From Amycolatopsis nalaikhensis (GTDB taxonomy: Bacteria; Actinomycetota; Actinomycetes; Mycobacteriales; Pseudonocardiaceae): a stretch of 64,000 nt of DNA. This document shows positions 52,742-61,276 of this stretch, piece after piece. Position 1 is the stretch's first letter; every line of letters starts with the position of its first letter. A program made the position numbers and the translations under genes. The notes under the pieces are model-generated. The model did no database searches and was not told the origin of the DNA. It worked only from the letters and a program-made list of their open reading frames with translations. The stretch covers positions 10,423,501 through 10,487,500 of the forward strand of contig NZ_CP127173.1 in NCBI RefSeq assembly GCF_030264295.1, in the 5' to 3' direction.

Positions 52742-53467
52742 TCAGCGCGGGGTCAGCACGCAGAACTCGTTGCCCTCCGGATCCCGCAGCACCCGCCACG
52801 GCAGGTCCGGCCCGCCCGCGTCCACGGCCCCCGCGGCGACGACTTCCGCCACGGCTGTCGTGTGATCGGACCCGGCGGGCGGTGCGACGTCCAGGTGGAG
52901 CCGGTTCTTGACGCGCTTGACGTCGTCGTTGCGCAGGAACTCCAGCCACGGCCCGCGACCCGACGGCGCGCGCAGCCCGACCAGGACGTCGCCTTCGCGG
53001 GCCTGGACCGGCCAGCCGGTGATCCGCGCCCAGAACTCCGCGAGCGGCTCCGGGGCGTGGGCGTCGACCAGGATCGCCGCCACCGCGCCCGACTCCGCGT
53101 ACCGCTCGCGCGGCTCGAGGACGCAGAACTCGTTGCCTTCGGGGTCCGCCAGCACGACCCACGGCACGGCGCCCTGCCCGAGGTCGACGTGGCGGCCGCC
53201 GAGCTCCAGGGCGCGCGCCACCAGCTCGGCCTGGTGCGCGGGGGTCGTGCTCGCCAGGTCGAGGTGGAGCCGGTTCTTGCCCTCCTTGGGTTCGGGGACC
53301 GGGACGAACACGAGGTCCAGGTCCCAGCCGTCGGTTTCCGGGGCGCGCACGTCGACTTCCCTGGGCTCCTCGACGGCGACGCGCCAGCCGAGCAGCGCGG
53401 CCCAGAAGTCCGCCAGGACCCGGGGCCGCGCCGCGTCGATCACCAGGTTCACCAGGCGCGTGCTCAT
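52742..53467 (-). CDS. Tandem VOC-domain protein
   Basis: 241 residues with two glyoxalase-like modules. Each repeats the pattern DFWAALLGWRV / EFWARITGWPV, KNRLHLDLAS / KNRLHLDVAP and DPEGNEFCVLEP / DPEGNEFCVLTP, so it arose by internal duplication and forms a single-chain metal site. Possible roles: lyase, dioxygenase or drug-sequestering protein. The ATG at 53467 begins the first module. Confidence 0.88.
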   Translation of the reverse strand: MSTRLVNLVIDAARPRVLADFWAALLGWRVAVEEPREVDVRAPETDGWDLDLVFVPVPEPKEGKNRLHLDLASTTPAHQAELVARALELGGRHVDLGQGAVPWVVLADPEGNEFCVLEPRERYAESGAVAAILVDAHAPEPLAEFWARITGWPVQAREGDVLVGLRAPSGRGPWLEFLRNDDVKRVKNRLHLDVAPPAGSDHTTAVAEVVAAGAVDAGGPDLPWRVLRDPEGNEFCVLTPR

Positions 53468-53524
53468 GGGCGGCACGCTAGCGGCCACCCCCGACAGTTC
53501 CGGTTCGGCTTCCCCACCGGCCGG

Positions 53525-54292
53525 TCATCGGGTCGCGAGCCGCAGCAGCGCCCAGAGCTGGGCCGCCTGGTCGTGCACGCCCCGCACGGTCACCGAGGTG
53601 AGGGACGCCCGGCCCCACAACCACAGGTAGATCCGCTCGGGTTCGGCCGTGACGACGTCGTCGGCGGCTTCGGCTTCTTCCGCCGAGCAGCGCCAGGCCT
53701 CGGTGACGTCGGGTCCGGCCCGCGCGATCCAGCTGTGCGCGCCGGCGCGGACGCCGACCGAACCCGCCTTCGTCCCGGTGAGGCCGAGCATCGGCAGTTT
53801 CTGCCCGAACCACAGGGTCAGCGCCTCGTCGATGCCGTCGAGGGCGATGTCCTCGGGGACGCCGGCCGAGTCCGCGCCCGCCGCCTGTTCGACGTCGACG
53901 CGGTGGATCACCGTTTCGTGCAGCATCCGCCGCCGCCAGAACCCGTAGGTGGGGTCGGCGGGCCACCAGGTGTCGGCGCGGTCCTCGGGGTCGTGCGCGG
54001 CGAGCTCGTCGAGCAGCTCGGCCAGGCCCGCCTCCAGGAACGCGGACAGGCTCTGGCCCGGCTCGGGGTCGCGCGGCCAGTCTTCGGGGTTGCGGCCTTC
54101 GGCGAGCCGGCGCCGGATCATCCGGTAGAGGCTGCCGACGTGCCGGGCGACCTCGGCGATCGACCAGCCGGGGCAGGCGGGCACGGGCGCCTCGACCGGG
54201 GCGGCGCGCACCGCCTCGGCCAGGTGGTGGCCTTCGGTTCCCAAGGCGGTGAGCAGCCGCCCCGGGTCGACGAGGCCGTGCTCACGCGACAT
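53525..54292 (-). CDS. Maleylpyruvate isomerase family mycothiol-dependent protein
   Basis: 255 residues, DinB/MDMPI fold. The N-terminal domain has CPGWSIAEVARHVGSLYRM (His ligand) and a downstream MLHETVIHRVDVEQAAG (HxxxH-type metal ligands). A C-terminal MDMPI_C region follows. Family members use mycothiol as cofactor, which fits an actinobacterium; the reaction here is not known. Overlaps the HEPN gene by 11 bases, so co-translated. Confidence 0.85.
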   Translation of the reverse strand: MSREHGLVDPGRLLTALGTEGHHLAEAVRAAPVEAPVPACPGWSIAEVARHVGSLYRMIRRRLAEGRNPEDWPRDPEPGQSLSAFLEAGLAELLDELAAHDPEDRADTWWPADPTYGFWRRRMLHETVIHRVDVEQAAGADSAGVPEDIALDGIDEALTLWFGQKLPMLGLTGTKAGSVGVRAGAHSWIARAGPDVTEAWRCSAEEAEAADDVVTAEPERIYLWLWGRASLTSVTVRGVHDQAAQLWALLRLATR

Positions 54293-55337
54293 GGGCTTCC
54301 CCGGTGATCGGCAGGCCGTGCACGAGACGGCGGACGAGTTCGAGGAACGGCGTGGCGGCGCGAACGAGCCCGTCGGCGGACTCGGCGGTGACCTTGCCGG
54401 TGATCCCGGCCTGCGCGGCGGCGCGCGCGGCCGAGTTGCTCGCGAAGAAGGCAGACCACTCCCGCAGTTCGGGGGCGACGGAGTCGAGCAGCACCCAGGT
54501 GGAGGCCGGCCGGGCCCGCCCCCGGTGCGGCCGCCCCCGGGCGGCGAGCACGGCGGCGGCCCCGCGCAGGGCGGCGAGGTAGGCGGCGATGAACCGTTCG
54601 GCGGGATCGGTTTCCCGTTCGGCATCGGCGAGCCCGCGCCGAGCCTGGGCGAGGAGTCCGGCCGCGGCGGGCGGGGCGGGCGGGCGCATGGACATGGGGA
54701 GCTGGGACTGCCCGTGGTCGACAACGGGTCGCCGCGGCGGCGCCGGCGGCCGGGGCGCGTCGAGGTTCCCGGCTCCGGCGACGGACGAGCGCAGCGGCAT
54801 CGGCAGCTGCGACTGCCCGTGGTCGACGACGGGTCGCCGCGGCGGGATCGGCTGCGGGTGGTCCACGGCCTCACGCTCGGCGGGCTGCGGCTCGAGCTTC
54901 GCGGCAGACGAGCGCGGCGGCATCGGCCGCGGGTGGTCCACGGCAGGCCGCGGCGTGGGCTCCACAGCGGCCGCGCGCAGTGGCAGCTCAGGCTGCAGGC
55001 GATCGGCGGAGGGCTCCGGCCGCTCCGGCTCCACGGCAGGCTGCGGAGCCGGAGCCCCGGCGGCCGGCCGGGCCTGCGACCGGTCGACAGACGGCCGCGA
55101 CACCTCCGCCTCCCCGGCGGACGAGCGCAACGACATCGGCAGCTGTGGCTGGTAGTGGTCCACGACCGGGCGCCGGGCGGGCATCGGCGGCTCCACCCGT
55201 CCCCGCTCCACCGCCGACGTGCGCCGCACCGGCGGCATCGGCAGCGGGATCTGCCCGGTCTCCTCCGCGGACCGGCGCGACGGCATCGGCAGCCGGGGAT
55301 GCCCGGGATCCGCGGGTGTCACGACCTCGACGGACAT
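54282..55337 (-). CDS. SAV_6107-type HEPN protein with repetitive N terminus
   Basis: 351 residues. The C-terminal 125 residues form a SAV_6107 HEPN-like helical domain (AERFIAAYLAALRGAAAVLA, WVLLDSVAPELREWSAFFA). The N-terminal 220 residues are disordered, Pro/Arg-rich, with a degenerate repeat around RRPVVDHGQSQLPM, seen about six times in varying strength. ATG at 55337 with GGAGGGAGG upstream; longer readings from 55442 lack this. HEPN domains often act in nucleic-acid or toxin functions; no RxxxxH motif was recognised, so RNase activity is not claimed. Confidence 0.75.
   Translation of the reverse strand: MSVEVVTPADPGHPRLPMPSRRSAEETGQIPLPMPPVRRTSAVERGRVEPPMPARRPVVDHYQPQLPMSLRSSAGEAEVSRPSVDRSQARPAAGAPAPQPAVEPERPEPSADRLQPELPLRAAAVEPTPRPAVDHPRPMPPRSSAAKLEPQPAEREAVDHPQPIPPRRPVVDHGQSQLPMPLRSSVAGAGNLDAPRPPAPPRRPVVDHGQSQLPMSMRPPAPPAAAGLLAQARRGLADAERETDPAERFIAAYLAALRGAAAVLAARGRPHRGRARPASTWVLLDSVAPELREWSAFFASNSAARAAAQAGITGKVTAESADGLVRAATPFLELVRRLVHGLPITGEAHVA
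54690..55200. repeat. Degenerate in-gene repeats of the HEPN protein
   Basis: Best copies start near 54711, 54813 and 55155 (encoding PVVDHGQSQLPM twice and PVVDHYQPQLPM). Weaker copies (VDHPQP, VDHPRP, SADRLQPELP) lie between. Spacing near 100 bases. The conservation of whole stretches at DNA level suggests recombination between copies. Confidence 0.7.
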
Positions 55338-55558
55338 GGCGCCCCCTCCCTCCTGCACTGCGTGAGCTCGAGCCCGGTCGAGGGCCGGCGCCGAGACGCT
55401 TCCCCCGTCCCGGCGCCGGGCTCCTGACCGGTGCGCGCTCACCGGATGTCGAACGTCTGTTCGAACAAAATCCAGAGTAACCCCGGACCGGGCGTCCGCT
55501 CAACCCCGGGGGTGGAATCCCGCGGGACACCAGGTCGGCGGCGTGATCTCATAGGCCC
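55338..55558. promoter_or_regulatory. Divergent gap between HEPN and YbaK genes
   Basis: 221 bases with no gene. It contains CGAACGTCTGTTCGAAC near 55449-55465, which resembles an SOS-type GAAC-4-GTTC element (GAACGTCTGTTC). It lies 112 bases upstream of the HEPN operon start. LexA control is possible but unproven. Confidence 0.4.
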
Positions 55559-56071
55559 ATGAGTTCGCTCGACCACCCCGCCGTCGCCAAGGTCGCCGCC
55601 GCGCTGGCCGAAGCCGGGCAGCACGCCGCCGCCGAGGGCATCCGGGTGCTGCCCGCCGAGGTCCGGACCGCCGCTCAGGCGGCCGAGGCGCTCGGCGTGC
55701 CCGTCGGGGCCATCGCCAACAGCCTCATCTTCCGCCTGGGGTCCGACAAAAACGCGCTCCTCGCCCTCACCTCGGGTGCGCACCGCGCCGATCCGGCTAC
55801 CCTCGAGCGGCTGGCCGGGGCCGAAATCGGGAAGGCGGACGCCGACTTCGTGCGGGCGCACACCGGGCAGCCCATCGGCGGGGTCGCGCCCACCGGGCAC
55901 CCCACCGAGCTGCCGACGCTCGTCGACACCGCCCTGCGCGCCCACGACGTCGTGTGGGCCGCCGCGGGACACCCCAAGACCGTCTACCCCACCACGTTCG
56001 CGGACCTGGTGGCGTTGACCGGGGGCACCCCCGGCGCGTTCGGCGGCGCGGAGGAAGATGGACCGCTGTGA
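55559..56071 (+). CDS. YbaK/ProX-type aminoacyl-tRNA deacylase
   Basis: 170 residues, whole YbaK/EbsC domain: AEVRTAAQAAEALGVPVGAIANSLIF (in parts), the catalytic Lys region GSDKNALLALTSGAHR and the GIG-like loop GQPIGGVAPTGHP. These proteins hydrolyse mischarged Cys-/Ala-tRNAPro. A TATGAG-like sequence next to the ATG suggests a leaderless or short-leader mRNA. Overlaps the next gene by GTGA. Confidence 0.88.
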   Translation: MSSLDHPAVAKVAAALAEAGQHAAAEGIRVLPAEVRTAAQAAEALGVPVGAIANSLIFRLGSDKNALLALTSGAHRADPATLERLAGAEIGKADADFVRAHTGQPIGGVAPTGHPTELPTLVDTALRAHDVVWAAAGHPKTVYPTTFADLVALTGGTPGAFGGAEEDGPL

Positions 56072-56640
56072 CCGCGATGCCCGCCGGCTGCTCCCGCTAC
56101 GTCCAGCTCTCCGCGGACGAGTTCCGCGCGCGCCTGCCCGAAGCGCTCGACATCTACGTCCGGGCGATGAGGTACCCGGCGGGCACCGCCGAGCAGCGCG
56201 CGCCGATGTGGCTCACCCACGCGCTGCGTGAGGGCTGGCGCTGCATGGCGGCGTTCGACGCCGACGACGTCCTGCTCGGGCTGGCCTACGGCTACCGCGG
56301 CCGGGCCGGGCAGTGGTGGCACGAGCAGGTCCGGCACGGCCTCAGCCGCCGCGCCGGGACCGCCGAGGCCGACCGCTGGCTGACGGACTACTTCGAGCTG
56401 ACCGAGATCCACGTCCGGCCGGAGAACCAGGGCCACCAGATCGGCGAGGACCTGCTGCGCGGCCTGCTCGACGGCGTGCCGAGCGCGAACGTCCTGCTGT
56501 CGACGCCCGAGGGCACCAGCCGCGCGTGGAAGCTCTACCGCCGCACCGGGTTCGTCGACGTCCTGCGCGACTACCACTTCGCCGGCGACCCGCGGCCGTT
56601 CGCGATCCTGGGGCGGGCGCTGCCCCTCGACCCGCGCTGA
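56068..56640 (+). CDS. GNAT family acetyltransferase
   Basis: 190 residues. GNAT core: FELTEIHVRPENQGHQIGEDLLRGLL (in parts; acetyl-CoA loop RPENQGHQIG) and RAWKLYRRTGFVDVLRDYHF. N-terminal region includes DIYVRAMRYP and WLTHALREGWRCMAAFD, typical of the actinobacterial GNATs near YbaK. GTG at 56068 is coupled to the upstream stop. Target unknown. Confidence 0.85.
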   Translation: MTAMPAGCSRYVQLSADEFRARLPEALDIYVRAMRYPAGTAEQRAPMWLTHALREGWRCMAAFDADDVLLGLAYGYRGRAGQWWHEQVRHGLSRRAGTAEADRWLTDYFELTEIHVRPENQGHQIGEDLLRGLLDGVPSANVLLSTPEGTSRAWKLYRRTGFVDVLRDYHFAGDPRPFAILGRALPLDPR

Positions 56641-56659
56641 GCCGAGGGGCAGCGGTCCG

Positions 56660-57535
56660 TCAGCGCGGCTCCGGCCGCCAGTAGCCGACCGCCAGCGCCG
56701 CCACCAGCACGGCCGCGCCGCACCAGGCCGTGACGCTCAGCCGTTCACCGAACAGCACGGCCGAAAGCACCGCCGCTGTCAGCGGCTCGAGCACCGCCGA
56801 GAGCGCGCCCAGCACCGGGTGCGCGTCCGCCAGACCGCGCAGGTAGGCCGCGTACGCGAGCGCGGTCGGCACCACGCCGAGGTAGCACGCCACCGCGAGG
56901 ACGTCCGCGTGCAGCGGAAGTGCCATGCCGGGCCAGCTCGCCAGCGGGGTCAGCAGGATCCCGCCGACGAGGCAGCCGAACGCCGTCGTGGCCATCGGGT
57001 CGAGGCCGTCGACCGGCTTCGCGGTGAGCATCGTCAGTGCCGCGAACCCGGCCGCCGCGAGCAGGGCGAAGCCGAGGCCGCCGACGAGATGCGCGGGCTC
57101 GTCCGGCGTCCAGCGGAGCAGCACCAGCCCGGCGACGGTGCCCGCGACGGAGACCAGCGTCCAGCGCCGGGGTTTGCGCACCGAGGCGAGGGTGACCATG
57201 ACGGGAGCGGCACCGATGGTGGTCATCGTCGCGATGCTGACCGAGCTGAGCGCGACGGCCGCGAAGTAGCTCGCCTGGAACAGGGCGAACAGGCCACCGA
57301 CGGCGAGGAGCCGCTTGGCCGCCTCGCGGGTGCGCGGCAGCGAGCCGCCTTTCACGAACACGAAGAGGGTGGCGACACCGCCGCCGACGAGCAGCCGGTA
57401 GGCGGCGACGGCGAGCGGGTGGAGGCCGCCGAGCTGGCCGAGCAGCGAGCCGGCGAGGCCGCCGGTGCCCCAGAGGACACCGGCGAGGACGAACGCGGCC
57501 GACGAACGGGCGCGCGCGGGTACAGCGACAGACAT
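56660..57535 (-). CDS. EamA/DMT-superfamily exporter
   Basis: 291 residues with ten hydrophobic helices in two EamA halves: AGVLWGTGGLAGSLLGQLGGL at the start, and GALSAVLEPLTAAVLSAVLFGERLS near the end (in parts). Members export amino acids and metabolites (YdcZ, RhtA, YddG types). Start ATG at 57535 after GCAGGAG. About 100 bases upstream there is a possible leader peptide and hairpin (57622-57678), suggesting attenuation. Confidence 0.88.
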   Translation of the reverse strand: MSVAVPARARSSAAFVLAGVLWGTGGLAGSLLGQLGGLHPLAVAAYRLLVGGGVATLFVFVKGGSLPRTREAAKRLLAVGGLFALFQASYFAAVALSSVSIATMTTIGAAPVMVTLASVRKPRRWTLVSVAGTVAGLVLLRWTPDEPAHLVGGLGFALLAAAGFAALTMLTAKPVDGLDPMATTAFGCLVGGILLTPLASWPGMALPLHADVLAVACYLGVVPTALAYAAYLRGLADAHPVLGALSAVLEPLTAAVLSAVLFGERLSVTAWCGAAVLVAALAVGYWRPEPR

Positions 57536-57621
57536 GGGTGCTCCTGCGTCGAAGGAATCGGGATCGACGACGCGGGGCGGTGCGCATGACGAATCAGCCG
57601 CGGGCGCTCAGGCCACGCGGC

Positions 57622-57658
57622 GGAGGACCACCCCGCTCAGGCGCGGGGCGGTGGGGTG
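57622..57658 (-). promoter_or_regulatory. Candidate attenuator hairpin before EamA
   Basis: On the reverse strand ACCGCCCCGC pairs with GCGGGGTGGT around a 6-base loop. It has no U-tract, so a transcriptional terminator role is uncertain; it could instead occlude or free downstream RNA. Confidence 0.35.
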
Positions 57659-57678
57659 ACGAAGAGGATTCGGCGCAC
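57637..57678 (-). CDS. Possible leaderless Pro-rich leader peptide before the EamA gene
   Basis: GTG at 57678 opens a 13-residue peptide ending PPPRA. A TACGTT (-10 type) sits at 57686-57691 of the reverse strand, 7 bases upstream of the GTG, so the transcript would begin at the start codon. Its last codons lie in the 5' arm of a hairpin (10-base-pair stem with one G-U, TGA in the 6-base loop). Stalling at PPP could control the downstream exporter. Hypothesis only. Confidence 0.35.
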   Translation of the reverse strand: MRRILFVTPPPRA

Positions 57679-57743
57679 GAGCGAAAACGTAGTGGGCGCG
57701 CGGTGGGCGTGGCCACCGGATTTCCGGTGACCACGCGCACACC

Positions 57744-59429
57744 TCAGTCCAGCTGGGCCAGCTGCTCCCGCAGGGTGTCCAGCCCCATGCCGCCCATTCG
57801 CAGCGCCTCCGTGTGGAACCGCTTGATGTCGAACCCCGCCCCGGCCCGCTCCTGTGCCTCCGCACGGGCCGCCAGCCAGAGGCGCTCGCCGATCTTGTAC
57901 GCCGGGGCCTGGCCCGGCCAGCCCAGGTACCGGTCGATCTCGTCGCGGACGTGGGCCTGGTCCGTGATCGTCCGCGTCAGCATGAACTCCAAGCCCAGCT
58001 CCGGCGTCCAGCGCTCGCCCTCGTGGAAGCCCGTTCCCGCCGGGATCTCCAGCTCCAGGTGCATGCCCAGGTCGACGACCACCCGCGCCGCTCGGAACAG
58101 CTGCTCCGACAGCATTCCCAGCAGGTCGCCGTCGTCGGCGAGGTAGCCCAGTTCCTGCATCAGGCGCTCCGCGTACAACGCCCAGCCCTCCGCGTGGCCC
58201 GAGGTGAACGCCATCAGCCGCTGGTACTTGTTCAGCGACGCCGACTGGTCCACTGACGTCGCGATCTGGAGGTGGTGGCCCGGGGCTCCCTCGTGGTACA
58301 CCGTGCTCGTTTCGCGCCACGTCGAGAACTCCTCGCGGCCCGCGGGCAGTGACCACCACATGCGGCCCGGGCGGCTGAAGTCCTCGCTCGGTCCCGTGTA
58401 GTACGCGCCGACGCCGCCGCCGGGCGGGGCGATCTTGCACTCCAGGGCCATCACGCGGTCGGAGATGTCGAAGTGCTTGCCGCGCAACGATTCCAGCGCC
58501 GTGTCGGACAGGCGCTGCATCCACGCCTCGAACTCGGCCCGGCCCTGGACGCGGTAGCGCGGGTCGGCGTCGAGCACCGCCGCCTCCGCCGGGGTCGCCC
58601 CGTCCTTGACGCGGTTCGCGACCGCGCGCAGCTCCGTCTCGATCCGGGCGAACTCGGCCCAGCCCCACTCGTACGCCTCGCGCAGGTCCAAAGTGGCCCC
58701 GACGAAGTAGCGCGACCACAACCGGTAGACGTCCTCGCCGACGGCGTCCTTCACCGGGGCCTTCGGCGCCAGCTCGGCGCGCAGGAACCCGGCGAACTCC
58801 GCGAACGCCTCCTCTGCCGCACGCGCGTTGTGCGTGAGATCCGCCTTCAGCGCTTCAGCCTGCGAAGCCGCGCCGCCGACGAGCTCGGCGAAGTAGCCCT
58901 TCTCGTCCTTCAAGCCCGCCCACGTCTCGCACTGCTCCGCCACCTTCGCGACCTGACGCAGCGCCGAGACGCGCCCCGCGTCGGCTGCGGTGAGCAGGCC
59001 GCCGCGGATGCCCGCGAGCGCCTTCGGGACTTCGGCGATCCGAGCCGCGACGACCGCCCAGTCCTGCTCCGACTCGAGCGGCATCAGGTCGAACGCCATC
59101 CGCAGCTCCTGCACCGGGCTGGCGATGACGTTGAGGCTCGCCACGTCGAGCCCGGCTTCGTGGATCTCCAGCTCGAGGCCGACGCGCTCGGTGAACACGG
59201 CCTTGGCGGCACGCTCGGCGGCGTCGCGGGGCTCGGTGGCGGTGACGGCGGCGTGCGCCCGCGCGGCCAGTCCGGCGCGCTCGGCGTACCCGTCCGCCGA
59301 ATAGTCGGTCAGCCGGTGGTCGTGCCCGGTGATGCCGTGCGCGGTCGCCGCGACCGGGTCCGCGGCCGCGTAGTCGTCGACGTAGCGGTCGCAGATCCCG
59401 TGCACGCCTTCGGAAGCAGTAGAAGCCAT
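57744..59429 (-). CDS. DUF885 family metallopeptidase-like protein
   Basis: 561 residues. DUF885 proteins resemble M2/M32-type zinc carboxypeptidases. The helical body ends with the zinc motif YHEGAPGHHLQ (HExxxHH form) and GHAEGWALYAERLM, which holds the third ligand Glu. Peptidase action is likely but the substrate is not known. ATG at 59429 chosen over 59438. Cytoplasmic: no signal peptide. Copy B of the hairpin repeat lies just upstream, between it and metF. Confidence 0.85.
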   Translation of the reverse strand: MASTASEGVHGICDRYVDDYAAADPVAATAHGITGHDHRLTDYSADGYAERAGLAARAHAAVTATEPRDAAERAAKAVFTERVGLELEIHEAGLDVASLNVIASPVQELRMAFDLMPLESEQDWAVVAARIAEVPKALAGIRGGLLTAADAGRVSALRQVAKVAEQCETWAGLKDEKGYFAELVGGAASQAEALKADLTHNARAAEEAFAEFAGFLRAELAPKAPVKDAVGEDVYRLWSRYFVGATLDLREAYEWGWAEFARIETELRAVANRVKDGATPAEAAVLDADPRYRVQGRAEFEAWMQRLSDTALESLRGKHFDISDRVMALECKIAPPGGGVGAYYTGPSEDFSRPGRMWWSLPAGREEFSTWRETSTVYHEGAPGHHLQIATSVDQSASLNKYQRLMAFTSGHAEGWALYAERLMQELGYLADDGDLLGMLSEQLFRAARVVVDLGMHLELEIPAGTGFHEGERWTPELGLEFMLTRTITDQAHVRDEIDRYLGWPGQAPAYKIGERLWLAARAEAQERAGAGFDIKRFHTEALRMGGMGLDTLREQLAQLD

Positions 59430-59476
59430 GGGCCGCACGCTACCGGGCCACCAGTGCCCGGTGGTACAGACTTCGG

Positions 59477-59530
59477 TTCGGGGGTCCGGGTGGCGAAGCC
59501 CCCGGCCCGGGGCGAAGCCCCGGTTGTCAC
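59477..59530. repeat. 54-base hairpin repeat, copy B
   Basis: Second copy of the element at 42196-42249, in the same orientation. It lies between the DUF885 start and the metF stop, ending 4 bases before the latter. It could serve as a metF terminator. The two differences from copy A are complementary to each other. Confidence 0.85.
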
Positions 59531-59534
59531 AGCC

Positions 59535-60420
59535 TTAAGCACGGGCCGGGACGAGTCCCAGCCGCGCGATCACCTCGCGCGTCGCCTTCGAGCGGTTGAA
59601 CGTGTAGAAGTGCAGGTTCGGCACGCCCTCGGCGATCAGCTTCTCGCACAGCTCGGTGATGACGTCGATGCCCGCCGCGCGGAACGCCTTCGGGTCGTCG
59701 GCCAGCGGCTCGAGCCGGTCCAGCAGCTTGCGCGGGGCCGGGGCGCCGGACAGCTTGATCGTCGTCTGCAGCGTGCGCAACGTCGTCAGCGGCATGACGC
59801 CCGGCAGCACCGGGACGTCGCAGCCGGTCGCGGCGACGCGGTCGCGCAGGCGCAGGAAGTCCTCGGCGTCGTGGAACAGCTGGGCGATCGCGAAGTCCGC
59901 GCCCGCGCGGAGCTTGCGGACCAGGTACTTCGTGTCGGACTCGAGGTCCGGCGAGCGCGGGTGGCCGTAGGTCGACGCCGACACGCCGACGCAGAAGTCG
60001 CCCAGCTCGCGCACCAGCTGCACGAGCTCTTCGGCGTACATCAGGCCCTCGGGGTGCGGGATCCACTCGCCGTAGACGTCGCCCGGCGGGTCGCCGCGCA
60101 GCGCCAGGATGTTGCGGACGCCCACCGAGGCGTACCAGCCGATCACGTTCCGCAGCTCGGCGACGGAGTGGTTGACCGCGGTCAGGTGCGCCATCGGCAC
60201 CAGCGTCGTCTCGGTCGCGACGCGCGCGATGCTGCGGATCGTGCCGTCGCGGCTGGAGCCGCCCGCGCCGTAGGTGATGGACATGTAGGCCGGGTCGTAC
60301 GGCTCGAGCTTCCCGGATCGCCTTCCAGAGGACGGCCTCGTCCGCCGTGTCCCGGGGTGGGAAGAACTCGATGGAGAACTTCGGCCCTTCTCCACGCAAC
60401 CGCTCGATCACCGACGTCAT
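59535..60420 (-). pseudogene. metF: metF, 5,10-methylenetetrahydrofolate reductase, single-base frameshift
   Basis: Flavoenzyme making 5-methyl-THF for methionine synthesis. The start MTSVIERLRGEGPKFSIEFFPPRD at 60420 carries the catalytic Glu, and the frame then fails after LWKAIRE. The remainder is in another frame: LEPYDPAYMSITYGAGGSS, ILALRGDPPGD, HPRSPDLESDTKYL and FYTFNRSKATREV. Dropping one A of the AA pair opposite 60310-60311 restores a 294-residue protein of normal MetF length. The total of 886 bases is one over a multiple of three. A broken metF would make the strain methionine-dependent unless another copy exists; a sequence error is the simplest reading. Confidence 0.9.
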
Positions 60421-60526
60421 GTCCCGATGTTAAAGGCCGACGCCCGGCATGCGGGAGTCCCCGTCCGCGTAGCGAGACTGCCGTTCGAGTCACATTCGAG
60501 CCGTAGAATGGGTCCGGGAGTGAGCC

Positions 60527-61216
60527 ATGAGGTACGACGACGCGAGCTGGGACGAGGACGTGCGCCTCGCCGTCTACCACGCCTTCGCCGACCGGGGCCG
60601 CGCGCCGACGGCGCCGGAGCTGGCCGACGCCGCCGGTGGGTCGCTGGCCGTGGCCAAGCAGGCGCTGCACCGCCTGGCCGACGCCCACCACCTGGTGCTC
60701 GACGAGTGCGAGCACGTCGTGCTGGCCCACCCGTTCGCCGCGAAGTCGCTCGGGTTCTCCGTGATGGGCGCGCACACGCTGTGGTGGGGCAGCTGCGCTT
60801 GGGATTCCTTCGCCATCCCGCACCTCGTCGAAGCCGAGCCGGAGGTGCTCGTCGCGACCCGCTGCCCCGGCTGTGGCCAGCCCCACGCGCTGGTCGTGAA
60901 CCGCACGGCGCCGCCGGACGGCATGCAGGTGGCGCACTTCCTGGTGCCCGCGACGCGGATGTGGGACGACGTCCTGCACACGTGCGCGAACCAGCGGCTG
61001 TTCTGCTGCGAGTCCTGTGTGGACGCCTGGCTGGCGGAAACCGGCCGGGACAAGGGGTACGTGATGGACCTCGTCACGCTCTGGCGGCTCGCGCGCGGCT
61101 GGTACGAGGGCCGGCTGGAGCGCGGCTACCGGCGGCGCGAGCCGGACAGCGCGGTCGCCTACTTCGCCGAAGCGGGCCTGACCGGGCCGTTCTGGGCGGC
61201 GACGGCCGGAGTCTGA
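60527..61216 (+). CDS. MerB-like (alkylmercury lyase family) protein
   Basis: 229 residues. N-terminal winged-helix-like half (LAVAKQALHRLADAHHLVLDE), then the MerB core. C90 and D93 in WGSCAWDSFA match the MerB Cys-x-x-Asp pair (C96, D99), and C153 in HTCANQRLF lies 63 residues after C90, exactly as C159 follows C96 in MerB. An extra CPGC (113-116) and CCESC (160-164) could bind zinc. Whether it cleaves C-Hg bonds is uncertain, as there is no mer operon. It lies 60 bases upstream of crtE. Confidence 0.75.
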   Translation: MRYDDASWDEDVRLAVYHAFADRGRAPTAPELADAAGGSLAVAKQALHRLADAHHLVLDECEHVVLAHPFAAKSLGFSVMGAHTLWWGSCAWDSFAIPHLVEAEPEVLVATRCPGCGQPHALVVNRTAPPDGMQVAHFLVPATRMWDDVLHTCANQRLFCCESCVDAWLAETGRDKGYVMDLVTLWRLARGWYEGRLERGYRRREPDSAVAYFAEAGLTGPFWAATAGV

Positions 61217-61276
61217 TTCGCCACATCCGGGCGCCCCGGCCGTCCGCCCGGGCGCGGGTTCCGCGAGGATGACGGC

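Noticed and set aside
54690..55200. Possible CRISPR array
   Set aside because: The repeats are inside a coding frame, uneven in length, and lack unique spacers of constant size.
57535..57587. Arg-rich short frame (MRTAPRRRSRF) directly before EamA
   Set aside because: It runs on out of frame past the EamA start without a nearby stop and has no ribosome site.
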